From Hyphomicrobiales bacterium (GTDB taxonomy: Bacteria; Pseudomonadota; Alphaproteobacteria; Rhizobiales; Aestuariivirgaceae): DNA of 64,000 nt. How positions within the stretch are numbered: position 1 is the first letter of the stretch; each line of letters opens with the position of its first letter. The translations under genes and the position numbers were made by a program. Location: contig JADJVV010000001.1 of NCBI GenBank assembly GCA_016710435.1, positions 3,308,501-3,372,500 of the forward strand. Reading direction: 5' to 3'. Of this stretch, positions 15,121 through 23,152 are shown in pieces. The notes under the pieces were generated by a model, which was not told where the DNA came from, did not search any database, and saw only the letters and a list, made by a program, of their open reading frames with translations.

Positions 15121-15954
15121 TTAGACCTGATCCGCACCTTCTGCAACCGCATCAACTTGATGATCCATGGCCCGCGACGGTTCCTCGCAGCCGGCATAGC
15201 CGACGATCTTGGCGGGCACCCCGGCGACGGTGCGGTTGGGCGGCACATCATGCAGCACCACCGAGCAGGCGGCGATGCGTGAGCAATTGCCGATCTCGAT
15301 GTTGCCCAGCACCTTGGCGCCCGCCCCAACGAGGACGCCGCGGCGGATCTTGGGATGGCGGTCTCCGGATTCCTTGCCGGTGCCGCCGAGCGTCACGCCC
15401 TGCATGATCGAGACATTGTCCTCGATGATGCAGGTTTCGCCGATGACGATGTCATGGCCGTGGTCGATCATGATGCCCTTGCCGATGCGCGCGGCGGGAT
15501 GAATGTCGAGACTTGAGATCAGCGAGGAGCGGCTCTGCAGGAAATAGGCGAAGTCCTTGCGCCCCATTTCCCAGAGGCGGTGCGCCATGCGGTGCGTCTG
15601 CAGGGCCTGGTAGCCTTTGAAGTAGAGAAACGGATCAATGTAGCGGTGGCAGGCCGGGTCGCGGTCGAAGGTGGCAGTGAGGTCGGCCCGCGCCGAAAGC
15701 CCGATGTCGGGTTCGGCTTCAACGGCATCCTGGAAAGCATTGACGATGGTGTCGGAGCCCAGGTCGGCGCTGCCGAGGCGCTGCGCCAGACGATGGATCA
15801 AGGCCGATTCGAAGCTGTCGTGGGCCAGCAGCGAGGAATAGATGAATGCCCCCAGCGCCGGTTCCTGCGCCACGGCATCTTCCGCTTCCGTGCGCACACG
15901 GTTCCACACGGGATCGATCTTTTCGACAGGCTTGGTATTGACGTCACGGACCAT
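15121..15954 (-). CDS. cysE: Serine O-acetyltransferase
   Basis: A 277-residue enzyme making O-acetylserine from serine and acetyl-CoA, the first step of cysteine synthesis. The N-terminal helical domain (residues about 15-150, with DPACHRYIDPFLYFKGYQAL) leads to the left-handed beta-helix: HPAARIGKGIMIDHGHDIVI, GETCIIEDNVSIMQGVTLGG and VGAGAKVLGNIEIG. The catalytic His is in IDHGHD and the acceptor-binding segment DRHPKIRRGV is present. The family length and order are normal. Confidence 0.95.
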   Translation of the reverse strand: MVRDVNTKPVEKIDPVWNRVRTEAEDAVAQEPALGAFIYSSLLAHDSFESALIHRLAQRLGSADLGSDTIVNAFQDAVEAEPDIGLSARADLTATFDRDPACHRYIDPFLYFKGYQALQTHRMAHRLWEMGRKDFAYFLQSRSSLISSLDIHPAARIGKGIMIDHGHDIVIGETCIIEDNVSIMQGVTLGGTGKESGDRHPKIRRGVLVGAGAKVLGNIEIGNCSRIAACSVVLHDVPPNRTVAGVPAKIVGYAGCEEPSRAMDHQVDAVAEGADQV

Positions 15955-16202
15955 GGTCGGGCTCCTCGGAAGCGCCAGTCTAGCATGAATTGGTTGATGT
16001 GGGGAGAAGGCTTGGGCGGCACAAGGGCATGAGGGTTAAGCCGTGGAACCTTCTGTTTGCTTGCCGGGCAAGACGCAGTTGCACCGCGCAGGGCTGCCAT
16101 GCTCCTCGTCCCGCAGACCGGAACGGCGCCTCTGGCTGTTGACCCCGGCCTGTGCCCCGGCTTTATCTCGCAGTCCACCCCCCAACCCGAATTCAGGTTC
16201 CC

Positions 16203-17363
16203 ATGCCCATCATCAACCGCGTTGCCGACCTGCACGATGAAATCACCGCCTGGCGCCACGACATCCACGAAAACCCCGAATTGCTGTTCGAGGTGCACCG
16301 CACTGCGGCCCTGGTGGCCGACAAGCTGAAAGCCTTCGGCTGCGATGAGGTGGTCACGGGAATGGGCCGCACCGGCGTCGTCGGCGTGATCAAGGGCCGC
16401 AAGCCGGGCGCGGGCAAGACCATTGGCCTCCGCGCCGACATGGACGCATTGCCGATCACGGAAACAACCAATGCGCCCTACGCCTCGAAAACACCGGGCC
16501 TGATGCATGCCTGCGGTCATGACGGCCACACCGCGATGCTGCTCGGTGCGGCGAAATACCTGGCGGAGACGCGCAATTTCGCCGGCACGGCTGTTGTGAT
16601 CTTCCAGCCCGCCGAGGAAGGGGGCGGCGGCGCCGACGTGATGCTGAAGGACGGCCTGATCGCCCGCTTCGGTATCGAGGAGGTCTATGGCCTGCACAAC
16701 ATGCCGGGGATCGGGCTTGGACAGTTTGCCATCCGCCCCGGCCCCCTGATGGCGGCATCGGATGTGTTCGAAGTCACCATCGAGGGACGTGGCGGACACG
16801 CGGCGCGTCCCCATGCCTGCATCGATCCCGTGGTGACGATCAGCCATATCGTGACGGCCCTGCAGACAATCGCCTCCCGCAATGCCGACCCGCTGGATTC
16901 AGTCGTGGTGTCAGTGACGGCCATCGAAGCGGGCAAGGCTTCAAACGTCATTCCCTCGACAGCGCTGTTCCGCGGCACGGTCCGCACTCTGAAGGAGGAA
17001 ACCCGCCACTTCGCCGCGCAACGCTTCAAGGAAATCGTCAGCGGCCTGGCTGAGACATTCAACTGCACGGCGGCGATCGACTACAGGTTCGGCTATCCCG
17101 TGACATCCAACCATGTCCGCGAAACGGACTACGCGATCAGCGTGGCGCGCGAGATCGTGGGCGAGACGAATGTCGATACCGCCACCATGCCGCTCATGGG
17201 TGCCGAGGATTTCGCCTACATGCTGAATGCCCGGCCCGGCGCCTATATCTTCCTCGGCAATGGCGACAGCGCGGGCGTGCATAATCCGGCCTATGACTTC
17301 AACGATGCAGTGATCCCGTTCGGCGTCAGCTATCTGGCGCGGCTGGTGGAAAAGGCCGCGTAA
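16203..17363 (+). CDS. M20 family amidohydrolase (hippurate/N-acyl-amino-acid hydrolase type)
   Basis: A 386-residue M20D metallopeptidase-type amidohydrolase, predicted to release an amino acid from an N-acyl conjugate. It starts with DEITAWRHDIHENPELLFEVHRTA. Metal ligands are in HACGHDGHTAMLLGAA and PAEEGGGGADVML, with the later His of YGLHNMPG and the C-terminal MGAEDFAYML. The dimerisation (lid) domain is GRGGHAARPHACIDPV. The exact substrate is not predictable. ATG 16203 starts at the family position. The upstream gap to cysE (15955-16202) contains no recognisable gene. Confidence 0.88.
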   Translation: MPIINRVADLHDEITAWRHDIHENPELLFEVHRTAALVADKLKAFGCDEVVTGMGRTGVVGVIKGRKPGAGKTIGLRADMDALPITETTNAPYASKTPGLMHACGHDGHTAMLLGAAKYLAETRNFAGTAVVIFQPAEEGGGGADVMLKDGLIARFGIEEVYGLHNMPGIGLGQFAIRPGPLMAASDVFEVTIEGRGGHAARPHACIDPVVTISHIVTALQTIASRNADPLDSVVVSVTAIEAGKASNVIPSTALFRGTVRTLKEETRHFAAQRFKEIVSGLAETFNCTAAIDYRFGYPVTSNHVRETDYAISVAREIVGETNVDTATMPLMGAEDFAYMLNARPGAYIFLGNGDSAGVHNPAYDFNDAVIPFGVSYLARLVEKAA

Positions 17364-17372
17364 AGACCGGCA

Positions 17373-18161
17373 TCACGTCGCTGAAAAACGCGGCGTGGTC
17401 TGGCTTTCCGCAAGGAACGCGAGCACCGCCTGCTTGTATCCCTTGTCGCCAACGGCGTTCATGTGGTTCCGCCCCGGCAGGGCAACGCCCCGGGCCGTTG
17501 GCATGAGGGCAACAAGGGGTGCGATGGGCCCGGCCACCTCGTCGGCATCGCCCGCCACCACCAGCACCGGAACGCGGATCTGGCCCAGCGCCTCCGGCTT
17601 GATCTTGACCCGCGTGGACCGGATGCAGGCCGCCAAGGCCCGCAAGTCACTTTTCGTGTTCTCGGCAAAGATGCGGAATGTCAGCGCACCCGGGTCGGTG
17701 ACATCGGCGCGCGAGGGAGCCTCCAGCCCTTCTGCGATCGCCTCCGCTCCCGGCACCCCCGTCACCATGCCTTCGGCAAGCCCCGCAAAGACGACCCGCG
17801 AAACGCGTGAAGGATGATGCAACGTGAGGAAGGCCGAGATGCGCGCCCCCATGGAATAACCCATCACTGCCGCCTTTTCGATCTTGAGATGGTCGAGGAG
17901 GCGCTTGGCATCGTCGGCCATGATGGGAGAGGAATAGTCCGATTGTGCATAGAGCTTCTGGCTGTGGCCGTGGCCACGGTTGTCCAGCATGATCACGCGA
18001 TAGCCGGCCTCGTGCAGCGTCCGTGCCCAGCCCGTCGCCACCCAGTTGACCTGATGGTTCGAGGCAAAGCCATGGATGAGCAGGACCGGTTCCCCGCTGC
18101 CGTGGGCGGGGTGGCTGTCGATGAAGGCGATATCCACGCCCGCCGAATTGAATTTTTGCAT
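17373..18161 (-). CDS. Alpha/beta-fold hydrolase
   Basis: A 262-residue alpha/beta hydrolase. The oxyanion-hole strand is VLLIHGFASNHQVNW. The nucleophile elbow is GYSMGAR with Ser103. The acid is in VVAGDADEVAGP and the catalytic His in PGRNHMNAVG. The sequence resembles esterases and C-C-bond hydrolases, but nothing fixes a substrate. It converges on the amidohydrolase with a 9-base gap and is divergent from the zinc-finger gene, with 53 bases between their starts. Confidence 0.88.
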   Translation of the reverse strand: MQKFNSAGVDIAFIDSHPAHGSGEPVLLIHGFASNHQVNWVATGWARTLHEAGYRVIMLDNRGHGHSQKLYAQSDYSSPIMADDAKRLLDHLKIEKAAVMGYSMGARISAFLTLHHPSRVSRVVFAGLAEGMVTGVPGAEAIAEGLEAPSRADVTDPGALTFRIFAENTKSDLRALAACIRSTRVKIKPEALGQIRVPVLVVAGDADEVAGPIAPLVALMPTARGVALPGRNHMNAVGDKGYKQAVLAFLAESQTTPRFSAT

Positions 18162-18214
18162 GGGCGCGAAGATATGCTATCCGCGCTTCTCGAAACAAGC
18201 CTCGGAGTTCGGAC

Positions 18215-18460
18215 ATGGCGTCTGGCGCAACACCTCATTTCCAAAACAGCATGGGCCTGGCGTCGATCGAGATCGGTGCCAAGGAGTTCATGTGCATTGG
18301 CTCCCTGCCCCCCTTTGACCACCCGCATGTGTTCCTCGACATGGGCGCGGCGAGCGAGATCATCTGCCCCTATTGCTCTACGCTCTACACCCACAACCCG
18401 CGCCTGGCGCTGGCCGCCGCGGTGCCTGCCGAAGCCGCCTGGCACGACAAGGCCGCCTGA
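18215..18460 (+). CDS. Zinc-finger (CHCC type) protein, NDUFS6-like
   Basis: An 81-residue protein with the zf-CHCC pattern: Cys27 (EFMCIG), His36 or His38 (PPFDHPHVFLDMG), Cys51 and Cys54 (ICPYCSTLYTH). In alphaproteobacteria and mitochondria this family corresponds to the small zinc-binding accessory subunit of respiratory complex I (NDUFS6). The gene is remote from any nuo operon in this window. It is followed 11 bases later by the YcaQ-like gene on the same strand. Confidence 0.85.
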   Translation: MASGATPHFQNSMGLASIEIGAKEFMCIGSLPPFDHPHVFLDMGAASEIICPYCSTLYTHNPRLALAAAVPAEAAWHDKAA

Positions 18461-18471
18461 TCGCGACGGCC

Positions 18472-19674
18472 ATGCCGCGGGCCCTCTCCCTGCCGGAAGC
18501 CCGCCGCATCGCCCTTGCCGCACAGGGCTTTGACCGCAAGCACCGCAGCCTGAAGCCCGGCCCCGGTGCGATTGCGCGCATGCTGGCACGCCTGCATCTG
18601 CTGCAGATCGACAGCGTGAATGTGCTGGTGCGCTCCCACTATCTGCCACTCTACTCCAGGCTCGGCGACTACGACCGGGCGGTCCTCGACAAGAGGACGC
18701 TGCAGGCCCGCGGCCGCGCCCTGTTCGAATGCTGGGCCCACGAAGCGAGCTTCGTACCCCTCGAACTTCACCCCCTCATGCGCTGGCGCATGCACCGCGC
18801 CCGCAACGGCGATGGCATCTACGTATCCATGGACCGCTTCGCGCGCGAGGAGCCGGACTTCCTGAAATCGACCCTCGGCTTCGTGGAAAGAAACGGCCCG
18901 ACCCGCGTGCGCGACGTGCCCGAGGGCGGCAAGGGCGAGGGCGGTTGGTGGGGCTGGAGCAAGGGCAAGTTGGCGCTGGAGACCCTCTTCGACCACGGCC
19001 TCGTGACCGCCGCCCGCCGCGATGGCTTCGAGCGCATCTACGACATCCCCGAACGGGTGATCCCCGCGGAAACGCTGGCCCGCGAAACACCGCCGGAACG
19101 GGAGGCCTTCCGCCAGCTCATGTCGATGGCGGGGGTCGCCCTCGGCATCGGTACGGAGATCGACCTCCGCGACTATTTCCGCCTGCCCGTGGCTGATGCG
19201 AAAACGGCCCTCGCGGATTGCCTCGCCGACGGCTCGCTGGTTGAAACAGGCGTCGCCGGATGGAAGGCCCCGGCCTACATGTCGCGCGACGCAAGGGTGC
19301 CGCGCACCGCAGGCGGAACAGCGCTGCTCTCTCCCTTCGATCCCCTGTGCTGGAACCGGGACCGGGCTGAACGCCTGTTCGGATTTCACTACAGAATTGA
19401 ACTCTATACACCTGAACACAAACGGAAATTCGGCTACTATGTGCTGCCGTTCCTGCACGGTGACAGGCTGGCGGGACGACTCTGCATGAAGGCGGATCGC
19501 GCCAACGGCACCCTTCTCGTCAACGCCGCCTATCGGGAAGAGGATGCCGACGCCACTGAAACCGCTCGCGTGCTCGCCCCCGAACTGCGGCTGATGGCGC
19601 AGTGGCTCGGTCTGCCGGAGGTGAAGGTGGGCCGCAGCGGAAATCTCGCCGCAGCACTCCGCAAGGTCAGTTGA
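18472..19674 (+). CDS. YcaQ-like winged-helix DNA glycosylase
   Basis: A 400-residue member of the HTH_42 (YcaQ/AlkX) family. Escherichia coli YcaQ unhooks interstrand crosslinks and carries a catalytic QxD motif; here LHLLQIDSVNVLVRSH provides Gln45-Ile46-Asp47. Other family landmarks are ECWAHEASFVPLELHP near residue 85 and LLSPFDPLCWNRDRAERLFGF with CMKADRANG near the C-terminus. The start at 18472 follows the zinc-finger gene by 11 bases; an in-frame ATG at 18373 would overlap that gene. Its 3' end overlaps the convergent aminotransferase by 8 bases. Confidence 0.85.
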   Translation: MPRALSLPEARRIALAAQGFDRKHRSLKPGPGAIARMLARLHLLQIDSVNVLVRSHYLPLYSRLGDYDRAVLDKRTLQARGRALFECWAHEASFVPLELHPLMRWRMHRARNGDGIYVSMDRFAREEPDFLKSTLGFVERNGPTRVRDVPEGGKGEGGWWGWSKGKLALETLFDHGLVTAARRDGFERIYDIPERVIPAETLARETPPEREAFRQLMSMAGVALGIGTEIDLRDYFRLPVADAKTALADCLADGSLVETGVAGWKAPAYMSRDARVPRTAGGTALLSPFDPLCWNRDRAERLFGFHYRIELYTPEHKRKFGYYVLPFLHGDRLAGRLCMKADRANGTLLVNAAYREEDADATETARVLAPELRLMAQWLGLPEVKVGRSGNLAAALRKVS

Positions 19675-20959
19675 GCAGCCCGCGATAGCGCTCGATAAAA
19701 CCTGCCAGCGCCGTTTCAAGCGCATCGAAATCCGCGTCCGACAGCGTCAGGGCCAGCGCCATGAAACCACGTTCGGCCACGTAGATGCCGTGGTCGAGCA
19801 AATGGAAATAGGCCAGGCGCTTGAGGCGGATGTCCGCCTTCGCCGCATCCTCGGCGCTGCTGATCGCGCCGCCGAGCGGATGGAGCGTGAGCAGCGATCC
19901 CACCCCTGTCACCTGCATGGGCGCCTGGTAACGCATGAACATGTCGTTGAGCCGCGCCTTCAACGCTTCGCCCCGTGAGTTGTGAGCGACGCAGGCCTCG
20001 CGGGTATAAACCTCTGTCAGGCCCACGCGCCCCGCCGTCATGGTCAGGGTGTTGTTGTTGAACGTCCCCGCATGGGGCAACGGCCTTGCACTCGTTGGGT
20101 CGAACAGCGCCATGATGTCGGCTCGCCCACCGAAGCAGCCGAAACTCATGCCGCCGCCGATATATTTGCCGAGCGTCACCAGGTCCGGCCTGATGCCGGT
20201 CTTCGCCGCAAGCCCGCCGGGATGAAGCCTCGATGTCATCACCTCGTCGAAAATGAGCACGATGCCGCGCGCCGTGCATTCGCTGCGCAACATGGAGAGA
20301 AATTCCGCAGTCGCCGGAATGCAGCCACCGCCGCCCAGCATGGGTTCAAGGATCACGGCGGCAAGTCTTTCGCTATGCGCGGCGATCAGCGCGCGGGTTT
20401 CTTCCACCTTGTTGTAGTGACCCATCACGCACTCGAACGGCGCATTCACCGCCGAGGGACCCGAAGTGAAATAGAGCGTGCCACCATGGTAGCCGCCGAA
20501 CATGGGCATGATCGCCGGACGCGCCGTGAAGGCGCGCGCCGCCGCGAGCGCCATCATGTTGGCTTCCGTGCCGGAATTGGTGAAACGCAAACGCTCCAGC
20601 GCAAAACGATCCGCCACGGCCTCCGCGAAGGCCACCTCGCGCACATGCTGCGCGCCGATATTGAGGCCCATGGCCAGCGCATCCTGCACCGCCGCCACCA
20701 GTTTCGGATGGGAGTGCCCGTAGATGCCGGCGGAATATTCCCCGACGTAGTCGATGTAGGAATGCCCGTCGATGTCGCTGAGGCGCGAGCCTTCCGCCTT
20801 CTCGATGCGGATGGGAAAGGGTTGCGAGAACAGCACGGTCCGCGTGTTGCCGCCGGGCATCACCGCCTTGGCCCGCTCGTGCATCGCCGCCGTCTTCGGC
20901 CGCTTCGAAACAAACCGGGCCACGGCCTCGGCCAATGCATCATCCACGCGGTTCATCAT
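19667..20959 (-). CDS. Class III aminotransferase, glutamate-1-semialdehyde mutase-like
   Basis: A 430-residue PLP enzyme. The N-terminus resembles glutamate-1-semialdehyde aminomutase and related class III transaminases (AKAVMPGGNTRTVLFSQPFP, DIDGHSYIDYVGEYSAGIYG). RFTNSGTEANMMALAAARA binds phosphate, LIFDEVMTSRLHPGG holds the cofactor Asp, and the Schiff-base Lys is in VTLGKYIGGGMSFG. GSA mutase acts in haem synthesis, but the divergence here and the genomic context do not support that role strongly; an amino-acid transaminase is equally possible. Two adjacent ATGs (20959, 20956) exist; the GAGGGGGG upstream favours the second slightly. Confidence 0.82.
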   Translation of the reverse strand: MMNRVDDALAEAVARFVSKRPKTAAMHERAKAVMPGGNTRTVLFSQPFPIRIEKAEGSRLSDIDGHSYIDYVGEYSAGIYGHSHPKLVAAVQDALAMGLNIGAQHVREVAFAEAVADRFALERLRFTNSGTEANMMALAAARAFTARPAIMPMFGGYHGGTLYFTSGPSAVNAPFECVMGHYNKVEETRALIAAHSERLAAVILEPMLGGGGCIPATAEFLSMLRSECTARGIVLIFDEVMTSRLHPGGLAAKTGIRPDLVTLGKYIGGGMSFGCFGGRADIMALFDPTSARPLPHAGTFNNNTLTMTAGRVGLTEVYTREACVAHNSRGEALKARLNDMFMRYQAPMQVTGVGSLLTLHPLGGAISSAEDAAKADIRLKRLAYFHLLDHGIYVAERGFMALALTLSDADFDALETALAGFIERYRGLLN

Positions 20960-21027
20960 GACCCCCCTCAGTCTTCGTCCCCTGGCCTTGTCCTGGTTGC
21001 GCCAGGCGTAGCCCGACGGGCGAAGAC

Positions 21028-21113
21028 TGGTGCGGGCCGTGGGACTCGAACCCACACGGGATTTCTCCCAACGGATTTTAAGTCCGTTGCGTCTACCATT
21101 CCGCCACGCCCGC
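21028..21113 (-). tRNA. tRNA-Leu (anticodon TAA)
   Basis: An 86-base class II tRNA. Acceptor GCGGGCG pairs with GGCCCGC in six of seven positions; the seventh pair (21107 with 21038) is G-G. Anticodon stem ACGGA/TCCGT encloses loop CTTAAAA (anticodon TAA). The variable arm is long, the T arm is GTGGGTTCGAGTCCCAC, and the 3' CCA is encoded at 21028-21030. Confidence 0.95.
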
Positions 21114-21136
21114 AAAGCACATCCGCCCGCTGGGCG

Positions 21137-21166
21137 CATCTAGGCGCGCTTGTCCTTTCTTGACAA
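21137..21166 (-). promoter_or_regulatory. Candidate sigma-70-type promoter for tRNA-Leu(TAA)
   Basis: On the minus strand TTGTCA (21161-21166) and TAGATG (21137-21142) are 18 bases apart, and the tRNA 5' end is 24 bases beyond the -10. The TTGTCA box overlaps a small CTTGACAAG palindrome. Confidence 0.35.
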
Positions 21167-21215
21167 GGTCTTGTGGAAGTTGCGAACCTGCATCTCCTTG
21201 GGGGAAAGGAGCGTC

Positions 21216-21911
21216 ATGATGGAGGTCTTGTCATTCGGCAATGCATTCGGGCATCTGTCGTACCTGCTCCTCGCGCTCTCCTATTGGCTGACCAGCATCT
21301 ATTGGCTGCGTCTCGTGGCGGTGATCGGCCTGACGCTGGAGATCATCTATTTCTCCTACACTGGCGGAAACCTGATGGTGGGCATCACCTGGAGCGCGGT
21401 GTTCATTGCCATCAACCTCTTCCATCTCATCCTGCTCACCCGGGAACGGCTCAGCCTGCGCCTGCCCGAGGCCGATGCACCGTTGCTGCGCGAATCCCTC
21501 TCGGGCCTCAGTGATTTCCAGATCGCCAAACTGCTCCGCGCCGCCGACTGGAAGGACTACATGCCAGGCGATGTGCTGACCCGGCAGGATGCGCCAGTCG
21601 ATGCGCTTTATTTTCTCTGCCGTGGCCGTGCCAATGTGGAAGTGAGTGGCAAGTTCGTCACCTATCTGGAAAAGGGTACCTTCATCGGCGAGATTGCCTA
21701 TCTCACAGGCAACCCGGCTTCCGCGACCGTCACCATCGACGATCCCAGCCGCGTTCTCGCGTTCTCGAAGATGAAGATGGCGCGCGTCGTCGCCTCCGAC
21801 GAACAGATCTCCGGCATCATGTACCAGTTGCTTGGCCGCGACCTTGCCATGAAGATGCGCCGCACCAACACGCGCCGCGTTCTCGATGATGATGATCCGA
21901 CCCGTCTCTGA
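21216..21911 (+). CDS. Popeye-like membrane protein with cyclic-nucleotide-binding fold
   Basis: A 231-residue protein. Residues about 8-78 form three membrane segments (GHLSYLLLALSYWLTSIYWL, LVAVIGLTLEIIYFSY, VGITWSAVFIAINLFHLILL) with the SYLLL...WLR...NL pattern of bacterial Popeye proteins. Residues about 95-215 form a CRP-like cyclic-nucleotide-binding barrel (YMPGDVLTRQDAPVDALYFL, GTFIGEIAYLTGNPASATVT). The phosphate-binding cassette keeps GEIA, but the Arg that grips the cyclic phosphate in CRP is Ala in NPASAT. AAGGAG precedes the ATG. It lies close to an adenylate cyclase gene. No enzymatic output domain is attached. Confidence 0.82.
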   Translation: MMEVLSFGNAFGHLSYLLLALSYWLTSIYWLRLVAVIGLTLEIIYFSYTGGNLMVGITWSAVFIAINLFHLILLTRERLSLRLPEADAPLLRESLSGLSDFQIAKLLRAADWKDYMPGDVLTRQDAPVDALYFLCRGRANVEVSGKFVTYLEKGTFIGEIAYLTGNPASATVTIDDPSRVLAFSKMKMARVVASDEQISGIMYQLLGRDLAMKMRRTNTRRVLDDDDPTRL

Positions 21912-21914
21912 TGC

Positions 21915-22301
21915 TCAGCGCACCAGCGCAATATAGGTCAGAAGCAGGTACGTGAGTTGATGCAGCATCTGGTCTGCGCTCAGTGACCACCAGAACTGCG
22001 GCACCACAGTCGTCCATCCCTGCCGGCGCACGATCTGTTCCTTGCTGAAATCGATGTGGTAGTGCAGCGCGCCATCGAGAAGAGCGAGGCCCAAGGCAGC
22101 GGGCGCCGCCAATCCAAACAGCAGCAATGTCACCAATGTGCCGACGCCATGGATGCTGGCGTGTGCCAATCCCAACGGACGGCCATAGTGCCCCTTGTCG
22201 CGCACCATCGCGGACGTCTGCAACGGACCATCGCAGATGAAATGCTTCACCTGAAACAGGACGAGCAGAAGGATCACGGTTTGTGCAAGGTTTTCGGGCA
22301 T
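21915..22301 (-). CDS. DUF3307 family membrane protein
   Basis: A 128-residue integral membrane protein beginning MPENLAQTVILLLVLFQVKH, with FICDGPLQTSAMVRDKGHYG and LAHASIHGVGTLVTLLLFGL, then LLDGALHYHIDFSKE and SADQMLHQLTYLLLTYI. The conserved His and Asp residues within membrane segments (CDGPLQ, HASIHG, HYHIDF, DQMLHQ) define DUF3307, whose function is unknown; the arrangement suggests metal binding or catalysis in the membrane. It converges on the Popeye-like gene with a 3-base gap. Confidence 0.85.
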   Translation of the reverse strand: MPENLAQTVILLLVLFQVKHFICDGPLQTSAMVRDKGHYGRPLGLAHASIHGVGTLVTLLLFGLAAPAALGLALLDGALHYHIDFSKEQIVRRQGWTTVVPQFWWSLSADQMLHQLTYLLLTYIALVR

Positions 22302-22400
22302 TCTTCCCCTTATCTAGGCACATCACCGCCTGTTGCCAACCCCGGAGGTTGCGGCTAAAGGTGAACTCCGGGGCCTACCATTAGTTCAGAATGACGTGAC

Positions 22401-23138
22401 ATGACCATGCGTCTTGCGTTGAATGCCCTTGTGGCAGCGGCGGTAATCACCCTTTCCTTCACAGCAGCACATGCAGCGGGCCAGATCGGCAAGGTCGTGG
22501 CAGTCGCGGGCGCTCCCTCGGCCTCTGGCCCCGGCGGCGATCGCAAGCTCAGCGCTGGTTCCTCGGTGTTCGAGGACGACAAGATCAGCGTGGGCGGCGG
22601 CGGTAATGCCCAGATCATCCTGAACGACAACACCCGGCTTGTGGTCGGACCAAGCTCCACGCTGGTCCTCGACCGCTTCCTGATGAAGGGCGGCAATAGC
22701 GCCCAGAAGGTGTCGATCAAGACCCTGCGCGGCACCTTCCGCTTCATCACCGGCCGCAGCGCCAAGAGCGCCTACGAGATCAGCACATCCAGCGCCACGA
22801 TCGGCATTCGCGGCACGGGCTTCGACTTCTGGGACAAGCGCCAGTCAGGCGTTGCCGTGATGAACGGCCGCGTGAGCCTGTGCAGCGGCGGCCGTTGCGC
22901 AATCCTTGATGAACAGTGCGAGGTGGGCCGCGCCGGTGGCGGCACAGCAAAGGAACTGACCGGTGCCGATGCAGGCGCCGCGATCTTCAACAACTTCCCC
23001 TATATCGTGAACCAGTCGCCGTTGCGGTCGCAGTTCCGCCTGCCGATCAACCGCTGCCGCAATGCCATGGCCAAGGCCATGAACCCCGGCAACAATGGAA
23101 CGCAGAACGATCCTCCGCCGGAACGCAATAACGACTGA
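22401..23138 (+). CDS. Secreted FecR-domain protein
   Basis: A 245-residue protein with a signal peptide (MRLALNALVAAAVITLSFTA, cleavage near AHAA). Residues about 30-165 form a FecR domain: KLSAGSSVFEDDKISVGGGG, AQIILNDNTRLVVGPSSTLV, and YEISTSSATIGIRGTGFDFW, the last being the characteristic end of the domain. The C-terminus is Asn/Pro-rich and probably disordered. No sigma factor or TonB receptor is adjacent, so it is not an iron-signalling FecR. Instead it sits 14 bases upstream of a CHASE2 adenylate cyclase, which suggests a periplasmic partner of that sensor. Confidence 0.88.
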   Translation: MTMRLALNALVAAAVITLSFTAAHAAGQIGKVVAVAGAPSASGPGGDRKLSAGSSVFEDDKISVGGGGNAQIILNDNTRLVVGPSSTLVLDRFLMKGGNSAQKVSIKTLRGTFRFITGRSAKSAYEISTSSATIGIRGTGFDFWDKRQSGVAVMNGRVSLCSGGRCAILDEQCEVGRAGGGTAKELTGADAGAAIFNNFPYIVNQSPLRSQFRLPINRCRNAMAKAMNPGNNGTQNDPPPERNND

Positions 23139-23152
23139 GGATACACAGGCAC

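Noticed and set aside
22401..23138. FecR protein as part of an iron-uptake sigma/anti-sigma system
   Set aside because: No ECF sigma factor, TonB receptor or anti-sigma membrane helix is nearby; the protein is fully exported and paired with a cyclase.
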